64,000 nucleotides of DNA from Solen grandis. Taxonomy: Eukaryota; Mollusca; Bivalvia; Adapedonta; Solenidae. Made by a program: the position numbers and the translations under genes. The notes beneath the pieces are model-generated. The model made no database searches, was not told the origin of the DNA, and worked only from the letters and a program-made list of their open reading frames with translations. Where the stretch lies: positions 65,015,354-65,079,353 of the forward strand of contig CM037780.1 in assembly GCA_021229015.1 (NCBI GenBank). Direction: 5' to 3'. Of the stretch, positions 52,901 through 63,803 are shown in pieces; positions within the stretch are counted from its first letter, which is position 1; each line of letters opens with the position of its first letter.

Positions 52901-54815
52901 AACTACCTTGGTGATTAGGGAAGACTGTATAAATACTTTTTTTTTTCAGACTGATCTGGTGTATTGGGTAAGCATGTTGTAAGGTGGTGTCCGACTGGTA
53001 TAGGGTTTAGCTATCAAACATACAGGGGCCTTCATACCCAAGTGGTTACAGGTGTCCTTTATATCCATTAGCCCCTCACCATTGTGGGTTTGAGTCCCAG
53101 TTTGATCTCTCAGATTTTTTAAGTGATGAGGCTTGCTATTAGACTTGCAAAAGTTTGGTAGATCTACCAGGGTGTCTCTTTTGGGGTCTTCCTCCACCTG
53201 TAATTTGCTGAACATTGCTATATTACTAACAACAGAACAACAAATATCATGGTAAGGTACATGTGATTTCCAGGCTGTCCAGCCCTCCACAGGTGACATC
53301 ATCTATGACAGTTTTGAAGACTCGGACTCACGGACAGAGCTGGAGACGAGACTTGCACACATCCAGCCAGTGGAAGTGATCCTGTCCCACAGTGCCTCAG
53401 AATATACAACACGACTGGTCCAGAGTTTGACTGCTGTGAGGTACATAAATCTAGGGTTTATTCCTCACATAAAATTATTGGTGATTGGTTAAGCTATGCA
53501 ATACAGTAGGTAAATCCAGTTACATTGTGATTATTTACCACAAGAGAGCTGTCTTGAAAATGGCCTATGCAGCTAGTATATTAAAACCAAATCAGCTTGT
53601 AAGTTACTTTCAGAAGAGAAGGTTGTACTTTTTAATTTGCTCCATGTCAGAGCTGTTTTCAGTCCTTATATATACTGGTAGTCATACAAGAATCTGGAGT
53701 CTTTTTCCAAAATAATTGGATTTTAGGACTCCATATTAAGAGAGTGCGGACCCTCAGTTTGATCTGGCTCATCGGTTGTAGACCATGGTGTATATCATTG
53801 GCAGTATTAATAAGCGCACGTTCGTTAACTCAAGAGTAGTAAAATGCTCTCCTGTTTGGTAATAATTATGATTTCATACAGGAAGGCTTGTTGCAAAATC
53901 ATCATCTTAGAAATTTAAGGATTAGGGCATGTTTTTTGAAAATATTAGTTCTAATGTCTTAAATTTTATAGTCCTTAGTGTGACTGCTGAGGGCTACCTT
54001 TTTTAATCCTCTTTAACCAATATAAACACACTTTGAATCAGTCCTTTATATTTTTTCTTTCTATTAATTTATATTTATATGCAAAAATTGAAAAAGGTAG
54101 GCTCCAACTTAGGTTGGATTTGAATTAAATAGCAGTGTACATCTTTGAAATAAAGTTGTGAATCCTTTGTTACCCAAAGTCTTAAGATTAAGAATACACC
54201 TGTATAGAAATTTCAGGTATTCATTATCATAAATTTGATAATTGGGTTGGTAATTTCTTATGATAATTGAGAAAAATATAGGCTAGATTGCTTTATACCA
54301 GAAAAATATCTAACAGCAGGTGTATATTGGTTATAAATTATATTTACAAGAAACAATCTATACTCTTGATTATATTTCAGTCACATGGCAGATGACCGGA
54401 TGCGAGTAGAGAAAGTTGATGCAACTAAGTTTGGGTATGGTACAGCCTTCCGCCATGTGACAGACTTCTACAGCAAGGACACAGCTCAGTCAGGTTGGTC
54501 CCATTCCTGCCTTGTATCCCTACCAGTAAAAACACTTTATCCCATGAAATATACCACACATTATGGTGTATACAACTTGTTCCAACCAGATAAGCATGCA
54601 TAATTACTGGAAAGCAATTATAGTCTGCAGACTCAAGTGTTCTAATTGTACTAATGGCTGACCTTTTTATGATGACTATAAAAACCTTTCAGTCTAGTGG
54701 ACTTGCACGCAGCATGTGTTCTTATCAGTTGTTTTATTGACGTCCCTTTTTAAGATTAATTTTGAAATGGGAAATGTGTATTCTCAGGTTCAAGCAGTCT
54801 GCAGGATATTGTGAA
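46948..54815 (+). CDS. MSH3: DNA mismatch repair protein MSH3, 5' half (eight exons, partial)
   Basis: MSH3 pairs with MSH2 as MutS-beta, which recognises insertion-deletion loops in the nucleus. Exons: 46948-47121, 49166-49744, 50069-50185, 50431-50572, 51105-51214, 53274-53440, 54381-54493 and 54788-54815 (cut by Ns). Phases are consistent, giving about 476 aa. The N-terminus has a PCNA-interacting box QSTLSKFF at residues 29-36 within a basic, disordered tail. The MutS domain I block runs from about residue 215 ([20 protein letters not shown]), with [14 protein letters not shown] carrying the Tyr-Lys pair typical of MSH3, not the Phe-x-Glu of MSH6. Exons 3-4 give [20 protein letters not shown] and [15 protein letters not shown]. 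Exon 6 begins the connector domain ([14 protein letters not shown]). Exon 7 gives [10 protein letters not shown]...FYSKDTAQS. The exon 4/5 junction is uncertain: the donor is a weak GTCACT. The lever, clamp and ATPase parts are not found before 64000. Confidence 0.94.
47165..47331 (+). mobile_element. tRNA-derived SINE with poly(A) tail in MSH3 intron 1
   Basis: Box A CAGGGTCCAGTGGTAATATA and box B TGTGGGTTCGAAGCCTGTCG are in tRNA spacing. A short body (ATTGCCTCCGCTGGCTAATC) follows, then a 23-A tail. The tail and body differ from SINE families 1 and 2. Confidence 0.75.
47335..49165. other. MSH3 intron 1 remainder
   Basis: Nothing coding recognised. Short ORFs on both strands lack domain similarity. 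Confidence 0.5.
50595..50715 (+). mobile_element. SINE family 2 fragment in MSH3 intron 4
   Basis: GGTAGGTTGATGGTTCTGTC, then CTCTTCCTCCACCTGTAATT, then CAACTGAAATACTGTGGCAG and a degraded CAACAC tail. Confidence 0.65.
51366..52569 (-). mobile_element. Tigger/pogo-like DNA transposon remnant in MSH3 intron 5
   Basis: Termini CAGTGTAACCTCTGAAATCC (left) and GGATTTCGGAGGTTACACTG (right) are inverted and flanked by TA, giving a ~1.2-kb element. Extra internal copies of CCGGAATTCAGAGGTT occur near the right end. A short minus-strand ORF matches the start of a pogo-type transposase, so this is a deletion derivative of an autonomous element. Confidence 0.8.
51739..51858 (-). pseudogene. N-terminal fragment of pogo/Tigger transposase
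   Basis: A 39-codon ORF starts [20 protein letters not shown] and continues IIRESE before losing similarity and stopping. Basic residues followed by [12 protein letters not shown] match the first helix of the psq/CENP-B-type DNA-binding domain that begins Tigger transposases. The rest of the transposase is absent. Confidence 0.7.
53025..53235 (+). mobile_element. SINE family 2 copy with tRNA head in MSH3 intron 5
   Basis: Box A TACCCAAGTGGTTACAGGTG and box B GTGGGTTTGAGTCCCAG are followed by GGGGTCTTCCTCCACCTGTA and TGCTGAACATTGCTATATTA. It is the only copy here showing head and body together in forward orientation. Confidence 0.7.
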
Positions 54816-54915
54816 NNNNNNNNNNNNNNNNNNNNNNNNNNNNNNNNNNNNNNNNNNNNNNNNNNNNNNNNNNNNNNNNNNNNNNNNNNNNNNNNNNNNN
54901 NNNNNNNNNNNNNNN
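54816..54915. other. MSH3: Assembly gap (100 N) truncating MSH3 exon 8
   Basis: Exon 8 opens after TTCTCAG at 54788 and reads G-S-S-S-L-Q-D-I-V before the Ns. After the gap the sequence (TACATGTAGTTTATTACC) is not coding. Unlike the first gap, real sequence is missing here: the rest of the exon and its donor. Confidence 0.88.
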
Positions 54916-56940
54916 TACATGTAGTTTATTACCATATTTCTGATTCATGTAGACTTATTTATTCACTAGTGACAGTATTATTTATTTATACTCACTGCTA
55001 TGTCCACGTTGCCGTCTAATGGCAAATTTAGAAAGTAATCAAAGATTGGTAGAATTATCGTACATGCATTTTCTATTATTTCTTATACTCTTTATAGACT
55101 TTGTGTATGTATCTTTTTTGAACAACTGATTGCAATGTTAATGTTTAAGACAAAAGACCAGTTTGAATGTGGCATTTATCATTTGTTACTGGAGGCACAC
55201 AGTTTGTTACTAAATGTGGACCTTTATTAGCCTGATTTGTTTTAAATTTTCCTTTTTTGTGGACTAGTTGTCTTTCATTTCTCATTTGGTTGTATCTGTG
55301 ACTATGTGTTGTTTTGTTTTTGTTAACCTGTACAGTACTTTGTTATTGATGGTTTATTATTATAAAGAGTGCTATTTAGAGAGTACTAAGAGTAATCGGC
55401 CATACCATTTACACGGGTCAAGGTCATCTTAGTCACCTTTGTGATCCTGAGAAATTCCTAAAGCAATACAGATATCTATGTCTCAGCATTGTCTTAACTT
55501 TAAGTATATGTCACCAACAACTATACTGTTGTAACTATAGCAACAGTAGATTTTTAAGTAAAGACATTAATTTTCATCTATGCTTTAGAGTCAAGGGATT
55601 TGAATCTTTTTGCTCATTTACCAACATTTTAGGTCTATTAAACTCTGGTGTTTTGACCACATATATTCCTACCAACTACTACCTTTATGACAGGAGTTCC
55701 ATCTCAATGACCAGTGCAGTCAGCTATAAGGCTTACCAGCCTCCCAGTAACTTTCAGGTTCATACTGTTCCTTTTAAGTAGATTGGTTATGAGGTGATAA
55801 CAAAACCTAATGGACCATATTAGTTAGATCCAACTCAACAAATGTTAAATTGTATATTTTAGCTTGAATATCACAAGGGTTTATCAATCCAAGCTTGAAG
55901 AACATAACTTAAGTGTAATACAATATTTAACTTTAAAAGAATGCTTCCCCATTTCTGATAAAAGAAGAAAATCATAAACAAAGATTGAAAAAAAAAAAAA
56001 AAAAAATTGAAGTGATGAGAGGATCTTGTGTGTGACTGTAACATTTGTTTGTCAGGGATAGTGGTGGTGTATACACACTGAGCAGGGGCTGGTTCCTTCA
56101 TCCCAACCTCATTCATTGTAGGCACATATGGCAGAATGTGTGGCTAACTGGAGGCTGGTTTGTCCCGGTTCTGACCCTGATCTGTTTGTGTATACAGGTA
56201 TAGATGTGAGACACAGGTCTATCTCTCTGTAGAACCTTGTACATGGAGAAACAAAAAATAGTCACTCAAACTGATAAAATCACAACCTAATGGTTTATCT
56301 CTGAGAGGAATGCAACCTGAACCACTAGTCAACCAAGCCTGCCCTTGGGCAATACACGCTACAGATGCAGAACTGGATGGGCGGAACATGGATTGAAAAC
56401 TACTACTTGGATAAGGACATGGGCACCAGATCTTGGGTAAACTAGGGCTGTGGACGGTACAACTGTGATACTGTTATATATTTTTATACCAAACTGATTG
56501 TTAATATCAAACTGAAATAATTTATGTTTTGATTTTATATAACATGTGTTATGATGTGTATTTACTCATTATTTTGTTGGTAGAATTTTAATTTATTGAA
56601 AATTGACGGAAAATGCTGTATTAATTCCATGGTTGAATTTCAGAATTGAATTGTTGAGGTCATAATGAAACCATTGCGTATACTTGATGAATAAAGCATT
56701 TTCATAAACATGCCTGCCCTTTTCTATCCTTTTACCAACAGTAGTGGTTGAAGGGCCATGTATCATATGTGCCATTTGAATGGTTTTGAAAGGTGAAATA
56801 TCTAATAACCTGCAAACTAACCACGAATTTGTAACCAGGCTTATGTTGAAAACCATTTAATCATTAGATAACAAGAGCGTAGCTGAGGCAAGGCAATATC
56901 CACCCAAAGGCAAATTCATTTAAGGTTACTTCATAGTACA
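54916..56940. other. After the second gap: presumed MSH3 intron
   Basis: No convincing exon. An A-rich run at 55988-56006 and ordinary AT-rich sequence. If MSH3 continues downstream, the intron after exon 8 must extend beyond the window, more than 9 kb. Confidence 0.4.
55633..55758 (+). CDS. Doubtful extra exon candidate for MSH3
   Basis: An open stretch between an acceptor-like CATTTTAG and a donor-like CAGGTTCAT. Its translated end, KAYQPPSNFQ, faintly recalls the PENFKQ segment that follows exon 8 in vertebrate MSH3, but the rest does not align. I would not include it without transcript evidence. Confidence 0.15.
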
Positions 56941-57487
56941 ATATTTTTTAGTCCCCTACCGTCTTCGCCGAAGGGGACTATAGGTTTGCACTCCGTCACC
57001 TCGTCCGTCAGTCACACATGTTTTCCGGACTTTTTTCCTAAACGCTTGCAGATATTCATCTAATTTTTGGTGTGTGAGTCTACCACCATGACTTACAGAT
57101 CAAGGTTGAGTTTCGTTCCGGTCCACTGATTTTTGACAGAATTACAGCCCTTGGAATTAGAAAATATCGTAAAAATAGCAGTTTTCCGGACTTTTTTTCT
57201 AAACGCTTGCAGATATTCATCTAATTTTTGGTGTGTGAGTCTACCACCATGACTTACAGATCTTGTTTGATTGAATTTCGTTCCGGTCCATTGATTTTTG
57301 ACGGAATTACGACCCTTGGAATTAGAAAATTTCGTTAAAATAGCAATTTTCCGGATTTTTTTCAAAACGCTTGCAGATATTCATCTATTTTTTGGTGTGT
57401 GAGTCTATCACCATGAGTTACAGATCAAGTTTGAGTTTCGTTCTGGTCCATTGATTTTTGACGGAATTACGGCCCTTGGAATTAGAT

Positions 57488-58815
57488 TTTTTAGCTCACC
57501 TGAGCACTTTGTGCTCAAGTGAGCTATTAGGATCGCCCTGCGTCCGTCGTCCGTCGTCGTGCGTCGTCCGTCGTGCGTCGTCAACAATTTTCTTTAAACG
57601 ACATCTCCTCTGAAACCACTGGACAGAATTTGATTAAACTTGGCAGGGATGATCCTTGGGTCAACCTTCACAAAAGTTGCTAAAATAAACTTGATCCATG
57701 TAGAACTCTGGTTGCCATGGCAACAAAAAGAAAAAAAATATGAAAACTTAAAAAATCATCTTCTTCAAAACTACTGGCCAGATTTTAAAATAAATTGGTA
57801 CAGATGTTCCTTGGGTCAACCTCTACCAAAGTTGCTAAAATTATTCCGATCCGTAAAAAAACATGGCTGCCAGGGGCGGGGCTTATTTGCCTTATATGTA
57901 TATAGAGAAACCTTTAAACAACATCTCCTCTGAAACCACTGGACAGAATTTGATTAAACTTGGCAGGGATGATCCTTGGGTCAACCTTCACAAAAGTTGC
58001 TAAAATAAACTTGATCCATGTAGAACTCTGGTTGCCATGGCAACAAAAAGAAAAAAAAATGAAAACTTTAAAAATCATCTTCTTCAAAACTACTGGCCAG
58101 ATTTTAAAATAAATTGGTACAGATGTTCCTTGGGTCAACCTCTACCAAAGTTGCTAAAATTATTCCAATTCGTAAAAAAACATGGCCGCCAGGGGCGGGG
58201 CTTATTTACCTGATATGTATATAGAGAAACCTTTAAACAACATCTCCTCTGAAACCACTGGACAGATTTTGATTAAACTTGGCAGGGATGATCCTTGGGT
58301 CAACCTTCACAAAAATTGCTAAAATAAACTTGATCCATGTAGAACGGTTGCCATGGCAACAAAAAAAAAATGAAAACTTTAAAAACATCTTCTTCAAAAC
58401 TACTGGCCAGATTTTAAAATAAATTGGTACAGATGTTCCTTGGGTCAACCTCTACCAAAGTTGCTAAAATTATTCCGATCCTTAAAAAAACATGGCCGCC
58501 AGGGGCGGGGCTTATTTGCCTTATATGTATATAGAGAAACCTTTAAACAACATCTCCTCTGACACCACTGGACAGAATTTGATTAAACTTAGCAGGGATG
58601 ATCCTTGGGTCAACCTTCACAAAAGTTGCTAAAATAAACTTGATCCATATAGAACTCTGGTTGCCATGGCAACAAAAAGAAGAAATAAATGAAAACTTTA
58701 AAAATCATCTTCTTCAAAACTACTGGCCAGATTTTAAAATAAATTTGTACAGATGTTCCTTGGGTCAGCCCTTTTATCTCAGGTGAGCGATTTAGGCCAT
58801 CATGGGCCTCTTGTT
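57488..58815 (+). mobile_element. Array element 'A' nested in 'B'
   Basis: Opens TTTTTTAGCTCACCTGAGCA with inverted partner GTGCTCAAGTGAGCT, then CGTCCGTCGTCC repeats. It contains four units of ~318 bp (57592, 57914, 58232, 58545) with CATCTCCTCTGAAACCACTG, GATTAAACTTGGCAGGGATG and GGTTGCCATGGCAACAAAAA. It closes CTCAGGTGAGCGATTTAGGC and the hairpin GGCCATCATGGGCC, then CTCTTGTTTT. The units are nearly identical, suggesting recent amplification. Confidence 0.9.
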
Positions 58816-58825
58816 TTTTAAATAG

Positions 58826-58890
58826 TTTCTCTGCACTCAGGTCTTCCTCCACCTGTAATTAGCTGGATGTTGTTATATGACTGAAATAAA
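58826..58890 (+). mobile_element. SINE family 2 fragment
   Basis: CAGGTCTTCCTCCACCTGTA, then ATTAGCTGGATGTTGTTATA and TGACTGAAATAA. It is inserted beside the A element inside the B element. Confidence 0.65.
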
Positions 58891-59199
58891 CAGGTTGTGT
58901 TTGTGTGTGTGTTGGGGGGTCTTAGTTTTCCATTTGCCGGTAGGGGACTTAGTATTGCCTAAGCAATACTTTCATAATACTTGTTAAAATATGAAGTAGC
59001 AGTTCTTATGAAAATATAAATTGGTTTTGAGCTCAATAACTTATATAAGAAATAGAAATAAAAAACTGAATTTTGATGAATAACTCCTATATCAGTGAAT
59101 AGTAACCAAAATTGAACTTATCATGTGCTTTATTATTTAATATTTACAAGTATACAGCAAATAGAAATTTAATACATGCAGTCTTTCTAATGGACTCAT

Positions 59200-60720
59200 T
59201 GCGTGGAAATGGTCAATTCACATGAAGTGTGCCTTTGAAAGGCAACAAATCAGTGGATTGTAACTAAAATCGAAGAAATTAAATTCTTACCATTGATTTC
59301 AAACAAGAATTTTGGAATTTTCTATTTAGAGTATACAAGAGGAACATGATGGCCATAAATTGCTCACCGGAGGGTGGCCATGTTTTTTTACTGATTGGAA
59401 TAATTTTAGCAATCTTGGTAGATGTTTACCTAAGGAACATCTGTACCAAACATTTTGAAATCTGGCCAGTAGTTCTGAAGGAGATGATTTTCAAAGTTTT
59501 CATATTTTTTTTCTTTCTGTTGCCATGGCAACCAGTTTTCTACATGGATCAAGTTTATTTTAGCAACTTTTGTGAAGGTTCACCCAAGGATCATCCTTGC
59601 CAAGTTTAATCAAATTCTGTCCAGCAGTTAAAGAGGAGATGTTTAAATTTTTCTCTATATACATATAAGGCAAATTAGTCCTGCCCCTGGCGACCACGTT
59701 TTTTTACAGATCGAAATAATTTTAGCAATCTTAGTAGATGTTTACCAAAGGAACATCTGTACCAAAACATTTCGAAATCTGGCCAGTAGTTTTGAAGGAA
59801 ATGATTTTTAAAATTTTCATAATTTTTTTCTTTCCTTTGCCATGGCAACCAGAGTTCTACATGGATCAGTTTATTTTAGCAACTTTTGTGAAGGTTCACC
59901 CAAGGATCATTCCTGCCATGTTTAATCAAATTCTGTCCAGCGGTTTCAGAGATGTCGTTTATAGCAAATTGTTGATGATGGACGACGACGGACACAGGGT
60001 GATCACCTAAGCTTACCTTGAGCATGTTGTGCTCAGGTGAGCTAATAAGGAAACTAGTCATCCCCCAAGGGACCTCGTGTTTCAAGGGATCAACTTTATT
60101 TTTAGCAATCATGGTAGACAGCCATGAGGTAGCCATTATTTAATACTGGCCACTGGTTTCATAGAAGAATTTTGAAATTTTCTGTTCAGAGTATATAAAG
60201 AAACAATCTGACTGCCTTGGGGCCTCATTTTTCATTGGATCAACGTTATTTTAGCAATTATTGTAGACAGCCATAAGACAACTATATGTGCCATAAAAAA
60301 TATATTCTAACCATTGACTTAATAGATGAAGAATTTTGATATTTTCTATATAAAGTATACAGGGAAACTAGTCATCCCACTAGGGGCCTTATTTTCAAGG
60401 GATCAACTTATTTCAGCAATGATGGTAGACAGTCATGAGGTGACCACTTGTGCCAAATGAAATTCTGACCATAGAATCCATAAGAGAAGATTTTTGAAGT
60501 TTTTAAAGTAAAATCATTTTTGTTGTCATAGCAACCAGATTTTCTTCAGGAATCAAGTTTATTTTAGCAACTTTGTGAAGGACCACCCAAGGATGATCCA
60601 TGCCAAGTTTTATCGCTTCTATCCATTGGTTTCAGAGGAGATGCTGTTAAAAGCAAATTGATGGCGATGGACACAGGGTGATCACTACAGCTCGCCTTAA
60701 GCATATTGAGCTCTGGTAAG
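59200..60720 (-). mobile_element. Array element 'A'-type, reverse, hosting another A element
   Basis: Units with CAAGGGATCAACTTTATTTT, GGTAGACAGCCATGAGG and AGAATTTTGAAATTTTCTGT recur at ~150 bp. The end is ACAGGGTGATCACTACAGCT, then TATTGAGCTCTGGTAAGCT. The text AGAGTATAC at 59335 resumes at about 60050 with GAAACTAGTCATCCC, so a second element is inserted between. The left terminus could not be fixed. Confidence 0.65.
59335..60047 (-). mobile_element. Nested 'A' element, reverse
   Basis: Begins ACAAGAGGAACATGATGGCC, then TTGCTCACCGGAG. It contains about two ~300-bp units with CTGTTGCCATGGCAACCAGT and CCAAGTTTAATCAAATTCTG (related to 57.5-58.8 kb in reverse). It ends CTTGAGCATGTTGTGCTCAG and GTGAGCTAATAAG. 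Confidence 0.8.
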
Positions 60721-61065
60721 CTAAACAAAAGGGGCATAGAGGCCCTTGATCGCTCATCTGAGTAAAGGGTTACCCAAGGAACATCATTCTGTACTAAAAC
60801 ATTTTGAAATCTGGCCAGAGATGATTTTTAAAGTTTTCAATTTTTTTTTCTTTCTGTAACCATGGCAAGCAAGGTTCTACATAGATCAAGTTTTTTGCAC
60901 TATATACATATAAGGCAAATTAGCCCCATCCCTTGCGGCCATTTTTTTATACGGATCAGAATAATTTTATTAATCTTAGTAGAGGGTTACTCAAGGAACA
61001 TCTGTACTTAAACATTTTGAAATCTGACCAGTAGTTTAAAAGGAGATGAATTTTAAGGTGTTCAT

Positions 61066-63803
61066 TTTTAGCTCACCTGAGCACAACGTGCTCATGGTGA
61101 GCTTTTGTGATCGCCTTTTGTCCGTTGTCCGTGCGTGCGTGCGTGCGTCCGTCGTCAACAATTTCTTTAAACAACATCTCCTTCTAAACTTCTCACTGGA
61201 TTTTGATATGGGGCCCTTTACCAAAGTTGTTAAAATCATTTTGATTGGTCAAAAATCTAGGTCACAGGAGCTAAAAATAGATTTTAAAAATGAAAATTTT
61301 AAAAATCTTCTTCTCCGAAACCACAAGGCCTAGCCTTTTGATTTTTGGTATGTAGCGTGATCTTATGACTCTCTACCAAGATTGTACAAATTATGACCCT
61401 GGGGTCAAAATTGGCCCCGCCCCAGGGGTCACTTGATTAAACATAGGCTAAAATAGGAAAAACTTGAAAAAATCTTCTCCAAAACCACAAGGCCTAGCCT
61501 TTTGATTTTTGGTATGTAGCATGATCTTATGACTCTCTACCAAGATTGTACAAATTATGACCCTGGGATCAAAATTGGCCCCACCCCAGGGGTCACTTGA
61601 TTTAACATAGGCTAAAATAGGAAAAACTTGAAAAAATCTTCTTCTCCGAAACCACAAGGCCTAGCCTTTTGATTTTTAGCTCACCTGAGCACGTGTGCTC
61701 AGGATGAGCTTTTAGGATCGATGAATGTCCGTCGTCCGTCCGTCCGTCGTCCACAATTTGTTCGTTTGCACTCTAGCATCTTCATTTTATGAGCAATTAT
61801 CTTCAAACTTTAAAACAATGTTTATAACCATAAAATCTCGGCCAAGTTCGATTATGGCTGATATCGGAACATTAGGTCAGGAGTTATGCCCCTTTTAAAA
61901 TTCAAAAAAGCCAGATTTCACATTGTTTGCACTCTAGCATCTTCATTTTATGAGCAATTATCTTCAAACTTTGAAACAATGTTTATAACCATAAAATCTC
62001 GGCCAAGTTCGATTATGGCTGATATCGGAACATTAGGTCAGGAGTTATGCCCCTTTTAAAATTCAAAAAAGCCAGATTTCATATTGTTTGCACTCTAGCA
62101 TCTTCATTTTATGAGCAATTATCTTCAAACTTTGAAACAATGTTTATAACCATAAAATCTCGGCCAAGTTCGATTATGGCTGATATCGGAACATTAGGTC
62201 AGGAGTTATGCCCCTTTTTAATATTCAAAAAAATGCCATATTTCAAGTTGTTTACACTCTAGCATCTTCATCTTTTGAGCAATCATCTTCAAACTTTATG
62301 ACATTATTAATGACCATAATGTCTTGATTGAGTTCAATTGTGGCTGAGATGGGTCATTTAGGTCAGGAGTTATGCCCCTTTTAATACAAAAAATGCAAGA
62401 TTTCACTTTGTTTATTCTCTACCAACTTCATTTTTTTAACAATCATTTTTAAACTTTAAGACAATGTTTATGCCCATAATCTCACAATCGGGTTCAATTA
62501 TAACTGATATTGACTTGTAAATTTAGGAGTTATGCCCATTTCACCATAAAAAAAGCCAGATTTCACTTTTACACTCAAGCATCTTTATTTCTTAAGCAAT
62601 CATCTTTCTCAGGTGAGCGACCAAGGGCCATCTTGGCCCTCTTGTTGGTATGTAGCATGATCTTATGACTCTCTACCAAGATTGTACAAATTATGAACCT
62701 GGGGTCAAAATTGGCCCCGCCCCAGGGGTCACTTGATTTAACATAGGCCAATATAGGAAAAAACTTGAAAAATCTTCTTCTCAGAAACCACAAGCCATGG
62801 AGTTTAAATATTTGGTATGTAGCATGATCTTATGACTCTCTACCAAGATTATTAAAATTATGACCCTGGGGTTAAAAAAAGGGCCCCGCCCCAGGGGTCA
62901 CTTGATTTAACATAGGCTAATATAGGAAAAAAATTGAAAAATCTTCTTCTCAGAAACCACAAGGCATGGAGTTTAGATATTTGGTATGTAGCATTGTCTT
63001 ATGACTCTCTACCAAAATTGTACAAATTATGACCCTGGGGTCAAAATTGGCCCAGCCCCAGGGGTCACTTGATTTAACATAGGCTGATATAGGAAAAAAA
63101 ACTTGAAAATTCTTCTTCTCAGAAACCACAAGGCATAGAGTTAAGATATTTGGTGTGTAGCATTGTCTAGTGGATCTCTACCAAGTTTGTTCAAATCATG
63201 ACGCTGGGGTCAAAATTGGCCCCACCCCAGGGGTCACTTGATTTAACATAGGCTAATATAGGAAAAACTTGAAAAATCTTCTTCTCAGAAACCACAAGGC
63301 CTGGAGTTTAGATATTTGGTATGTAGCATGATCATATGACTCTCTACCAAGATTGTTCAAATTATGACCCTGGGGTCAAAATTAGCCCCACCCCAGGGGT
63401 CACTTAATTAAACCTAGGCTAATAGGAAAAAAACTTGAAAAATCTTCTTCTCAGACACCACAAAGCATAGAGTTTAGATATTTGGTGTGTAGCATCGTCT
63501 AGTCGATTCTTACCAAGTTTGTTCAAATCATGACGCTGGGGTCAAAATTGGCCCCGCTCCAGGGATCACTTGATTTTACATAGACTTATATTGGAAAAAA
63601 AAGAAGAAAAATCTTCTTCTCAAAAACCACAAGGTCTGGAGTTTATTTATTTGGTATGTAACATGGGCTAATAGACCCTTTACCAAGTTTGTTCAAATCA
63701 TCACCCTCGGGTCAAAATTGGCTCTGCCCCAGGGGTCACTTGATTTTACATAGCCTAATGATACCAGGTGAGCTATCCAGGGCCATCATGGCCCTCTTGT
63801 TTT
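61066..63803 (+). mobile_element. Middle 'A' element of the triple nest
   Basis: Opens AGCTCACCTGAGCACAACGT, then GCTCATGGTGAGCTTTT, with GTGCGTGCGTGCGTCCGTCG following. About nine units with TTGGTATGTAGCATGATCTT, CTCTACCAAGATTGTACAAA and GGCCCCGCCCCAGGGGTCAC are spaced 162-170 bp. It closes CCAGGTGAGCTATCCAGGGC and the hairpin GGGCCATCATGGCCC, then TCTTGTTTT. A third element interrupts it at 61672-62645. Confidence 0.9.
61672..62645 (+). mobile_element. Innermost 'A' element of the triple nest
   Basis: Opens TTTTTAGCTCACCTGAGCAC with partner GTGTGCTCAGGATGAGCTTT. Five to six 160-164-bp units with CTAGCATCTTCATTTTATGA, TCTTCAAACTTTGAAACAAT and GGTCAGGAGTTATGCCCCTT follow, the first three almost identical. 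It closes CTCAGGTGAGCGACCAAGGG and the hairpin GGGCCATCTTGGCCC, then TCTTG. The host text GCCTTTTGATTTT / TTGGTATGTAG is split at a run of Ts. Confidence 0.92.

Larger units (their letters stand above)
56944..58973 (+). mobile_element. Array element 'B' copy hosting a nested 'A' element
   Basis: It starts TTTTTTAGTCCCCTACCGTC, with GAAGGGGACTATAGG as inverted partner. Three ~162-bp units contain AACGCTTGCAGATATTCATC (57040, 57201, 57365). It ends GCCGGTAGGGGACTTAGTAT, followed by the hairpin AGTATTGC-CTAA-GCAATACT. Between 57488 and 58815 an A element is inserted, followed by a SINE family 2 fragment at 58826-58890. Confidence 0.85.

Noticed and set aside
57093..63000. Many 60-100-aa ORFs (both strands) in the 57-63 kb region
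   Set aside because: They are frames through ~160-bp or ~318-bp tandem units, repeat with the unit, and have no domain similarity.
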